From Epiperipatus broadwayi (taxonomy: Eukaryota; Onychophora; Udeonychophora; Euonychophora; Peripatidae): a stretch of 64,000 bases of DNA. Below the pieces are notes generated by a model. That model had not been told where the DNA came from. It searched no databases and was given only the letters and a program-made list of their open reading frames with translations. The stretch is from NCBI GenBank assembly GCA_028023455.1, contig JAQFVV010006449.1:850812-914811 (forward strand), in the 5' to 3' direction. Of this stretch, positions 61,741-64,000 are shown piece after piece (within the stretch, counting starts at the first letter, position 1; the number at the start of each line of letters is the position of its first letter). The translations under genes and the position numbers were made by a program.

Positions 61741-62516
61741 TTCGTTAGCATTTGATAGATAGGTAGACTAATTACTTGTCTTATTATTATTTTTTATTTA
61801 ATTATTATTTCTTTCTTCAAGAATATCTTGGAAAAGTAAAATATGGTGAAATATTATACTTGATAATTAATTATTATTTCAATATGGTTTTATTGTTTAC
61901 ATGTATTTCTATATGAGCATATGTGGCAATAGAAATAATTATCTGTTTGCCATTAGAAAACTAATATCTCATTTTAGAGAAGGGGTAATTGCAAAAAAAA
62001 TTATTATTTTATTCTTGAGATTTTAAAAAGTTATGAGGTTCATTTCTCAATAATTATTTTACTTCAAATTTAAAGATTTGTAGTTCATCACAAGTAAAAC
62101 TTTTATTTCAATTATTGGTTAATGTCAATCACACTAAAGTGTTAATGTAATTTTGATTTGCTAGAAGGATGATGTTTATTTACTAGTAACCTTTATATTA
62201 TATATTTAAACATTTATAATTTGTTAGAAATGAGGGATTCATTTTTCTTTTATAACTTCTTAATCAAGTGTTTACTGTATTTATTTATTAAATGTGATTT
62301 TGAAATTATTTTATGCATTATTATACCTGTATATCTGTCTGTTATTTAATCCAGTTATTTAATGTTTGAATTAAAGTAGAAATAAATAATTTCCATCGGT
62401 TTCAGATGATGGCATGTGCCAAAAAGAAAAAATTAGGGATTTATTTAAGGTGAATTTATTACTTTTTATGCTTATATTGAAATATATTTAGTGGCTATGC
62501 AGAAATAAATCGGTTA
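61741..62516. other. AT-rich spacer, no gene seen
   Basis: No recognised feature. Confidence 0.5.
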
Positions 62517-62653
62517 TGTTATATATTGTACTGTCATGGATTGAGAGAACTCTCTCTTAATTTATTTGAATATTTGTCATGAGTGGATTATATATTGTAT
62601 TGTCAGGGATTGAGAGAGCTCTACCTTAATTTGTTGAAATATTTGTCAAGAGT
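62517..62653. repeat. Direct dimer of a 69-bp unit
   Basis: Two adjacent copies sharing TTATATATTGTA, TTGAGAGA, CTTAATTT and AATATTTGTCA, with about ten differences between them. Confidence 0.85.
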
Positions 62654-63264
62654 GGATTATATTATCAAATTAAGCAATGACATATTTTATGATAATTATA
62701 ATATATGAAGTAAACTAGTGTATTTGCCTTGTTTTTAAATGATTAAAGTTAAGAAAGTCTTTTAACCTTTATGTATTCTTGTGGAATGTTTTATCATCAT
62801 TTATTCATAGCCAAGTGTAAGATAGTTTGTTGATAAGAAAACAAAATATAGGTAGAATTGATTTTTCTCACAGAACAGCTGAAGTAGAATTAGTGTTAAA
62901 GCTTTGTTGTCCACTGCCATCATCCATATTATGACATTTTATTTTTTTGGTTTCATAAGAAAACTGATTAGATTCAGCTATGTTGATTATATTGTAATAG
63001 ATAGCATAATTCAGATGCAAGCATAAAACATTATTAATTCGGAAGGTGTGGAGAAAATCCATCATTGACTTGTTATTCTGTAATCATTGTTTCAAATCAT
63101 ATCATATTAATTATTTTAGGTTTTATACCATCAACTCTCAGAATGTTTTATTCTAATTTTGAATGAGCAAGCAAATGTAACCATTTAATAGAATTATTCA
63201 TTTAATTTGTGAAGGATAGCTTGACCTCCTACTCATAGATTTAAACCCCTCTCATATTTTTTGA
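62654..63264. other. AT-rich spacer, no gene seen
   Basis: The minus-strand frame 63065-62868 has no recognised domain. Confidence 0.45.
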
Positions 63265-63745
63265 TGTGCATTTGAAGTAAAAATGCCAAGAATTTTAGTT
63301 TTACATTTTATAATTTTAGTACCAGTGTTTAACAGTTTTATTTTTCATGAATATATCAAAATTGATTGATAGCTTGAGTTTATTGGAAATAAAATATGAA
63401 AAAATAATTTTATATTCAATTATTCTAGTGTGATGTTTAAATAGGTTTTTTTTCCTATAAGCATATCAGAATTAACTGCTAATGTATGTGTACTTGAAGT
63501 AAAATACCAAGAAGTTAATTTCATGCTTGGCTATCTTAGTGTAGTGTTTGTAATGTTTCTTTTATAGTCTTATCAGAATTGACTGATAGCTTGTGTATGT
63601 TTTATAAGTAAAATATCAAGAAGTTTACTTTAGCATTTTGTCATTTTAGTGCTAGATTATAATGTTTCTTTTTATAAGCTTATCAAAATGGACTGATAGC
63701 TGGCATATGTTGAAATAAAATACCAGAAAGTTTATTTTTATGTTA
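63265..63745. repeat. Tandem repeat, 107-110-bp unit, about four copies
   Basis: Units are marked by TATCARAATT(G/A)ACTGATAG-type starts at 63354, 63464, 63571 and 63681, each followed about 30 bp on by AAATA(C/T)CAAGAAGTT and later TTTTAGTG. Diverged. The array may extend slightly to the left, where a related AAGTAAAAATGCCAAGAA block sits at about 63276. Confidence 0.85.
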
Positions 63746-64000
63746 TTTATTTTTATGTAGAATATTTAATCATTGATGTTGGAAGTATCCCAAAACATAT
63801 ATATATGTAAACTAGAAAACCAAATGTTTTTTTTAATTATCTTGTAATAAATGTTTTATTAATTTAAAAGCTTTGTCCAGAATTCTTCTTTGACATGCAT
63901 TTGTGTTCTATATTTCCACACATGCACCCACACTTACATATCCAATATGATATGATTGCACTATTCCATAATTTAATAATGAACATGTCCAGATCTGATA
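63746..64000. other. AT-rich end of window, no gene seen
   Basis: Contains a short (AT)n at about 63798. No recognised feature. Confidence 0.5.

Overview
The window looks like non-coding, transposon-dominated nuclear DNA from an invertebrate animal. It is strongly AT-rich and full of long (AT)n, (ATT)n and (AC)n microsatellites. It carries animal-type retroelements: RTE-clade LINEs, an L1/Tx1-like LINE, Penelope-like elements (PLEs) with a GIY-YIG endonuclease, and a gypsy-like gag with long LTRs. Nothing resembles a prokaryotic gene, operon, CRISPR array or plasmid. This repeat mix is compatible with a mollusc (for example a cephalopod), but the sequence alone does not fix the phylum. I recognise no host protein-coding gene, tRNA or rRNA in the 64 kb. 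The longest reading frames belong to mobile elements or are simple repeats read as protein.

Layout. 1-945: a 340-bp tandem satellite whose first unit faces an inverted copy of itself. 2.7-3.1 kb: the 3' end of an RTE LINE (minus strand). 3.9-5.5 kb: a decayed lysine/glutamate-rich ORF between two direct repeats of about 140 bp. 6.0-9.8 kb: three foldback (inverted-repeat) elements, a PLE 3' end, a piece of repeat family A and two copies of a short family C repeat. 10.2-22.0 kb: two direct copies of an unclassified repeat of about 3 kb (family B). Each is interrupted at a different site by a 2.2-kb family A element with TG...CA ends; copy 2 also carries a foldback insertion. 22-34 kb: AT-rich DNA with foldbacks, microsatellites and a fragment of family A, but no recognisable gene. 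34.3-37.0 kb: a decayed RTE element with endonuclease, reverse transcriptase and C-terminal region. 37.1-40.9 kb: a nearly complete but broken L1/Tx1-like LINE with a YMDD reverse-transcriptase site and a C-terminal zinc-finger-like motif. 41.4-43.2 kb: two further foldbacks. 43.46-48.67 kb: an LTR retrotransposon with LTRs of about 1.75 kb and an intact gag but no pol. 49.5-53.5 kb: at least four PLE fragments on both strands, plus a foldback. 54-64 kb: microsatellites, minisatellites and low-complexity DNA.

Functional reading. The gag-only element has no protease, reverse transcriptase or integrase, so it would have to be mobilised by a partner element. Its LTRs are about 98-99% identical by eye, so it is young, and several LTR differences are CpG to TpG/CpA changes, which suggests CpG methylation. 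Short motifs shaped like a hammerhead-ribozyme core (CTGANGA-like, stem II, GAAAC) recur in three PLE 3' ends and in several foldbacks. PLE hammerheads are already known; their spread into foldbacks here is the part worth testing. The two family B copies act as natural empty-site controls that date the family A and foldback insertions.
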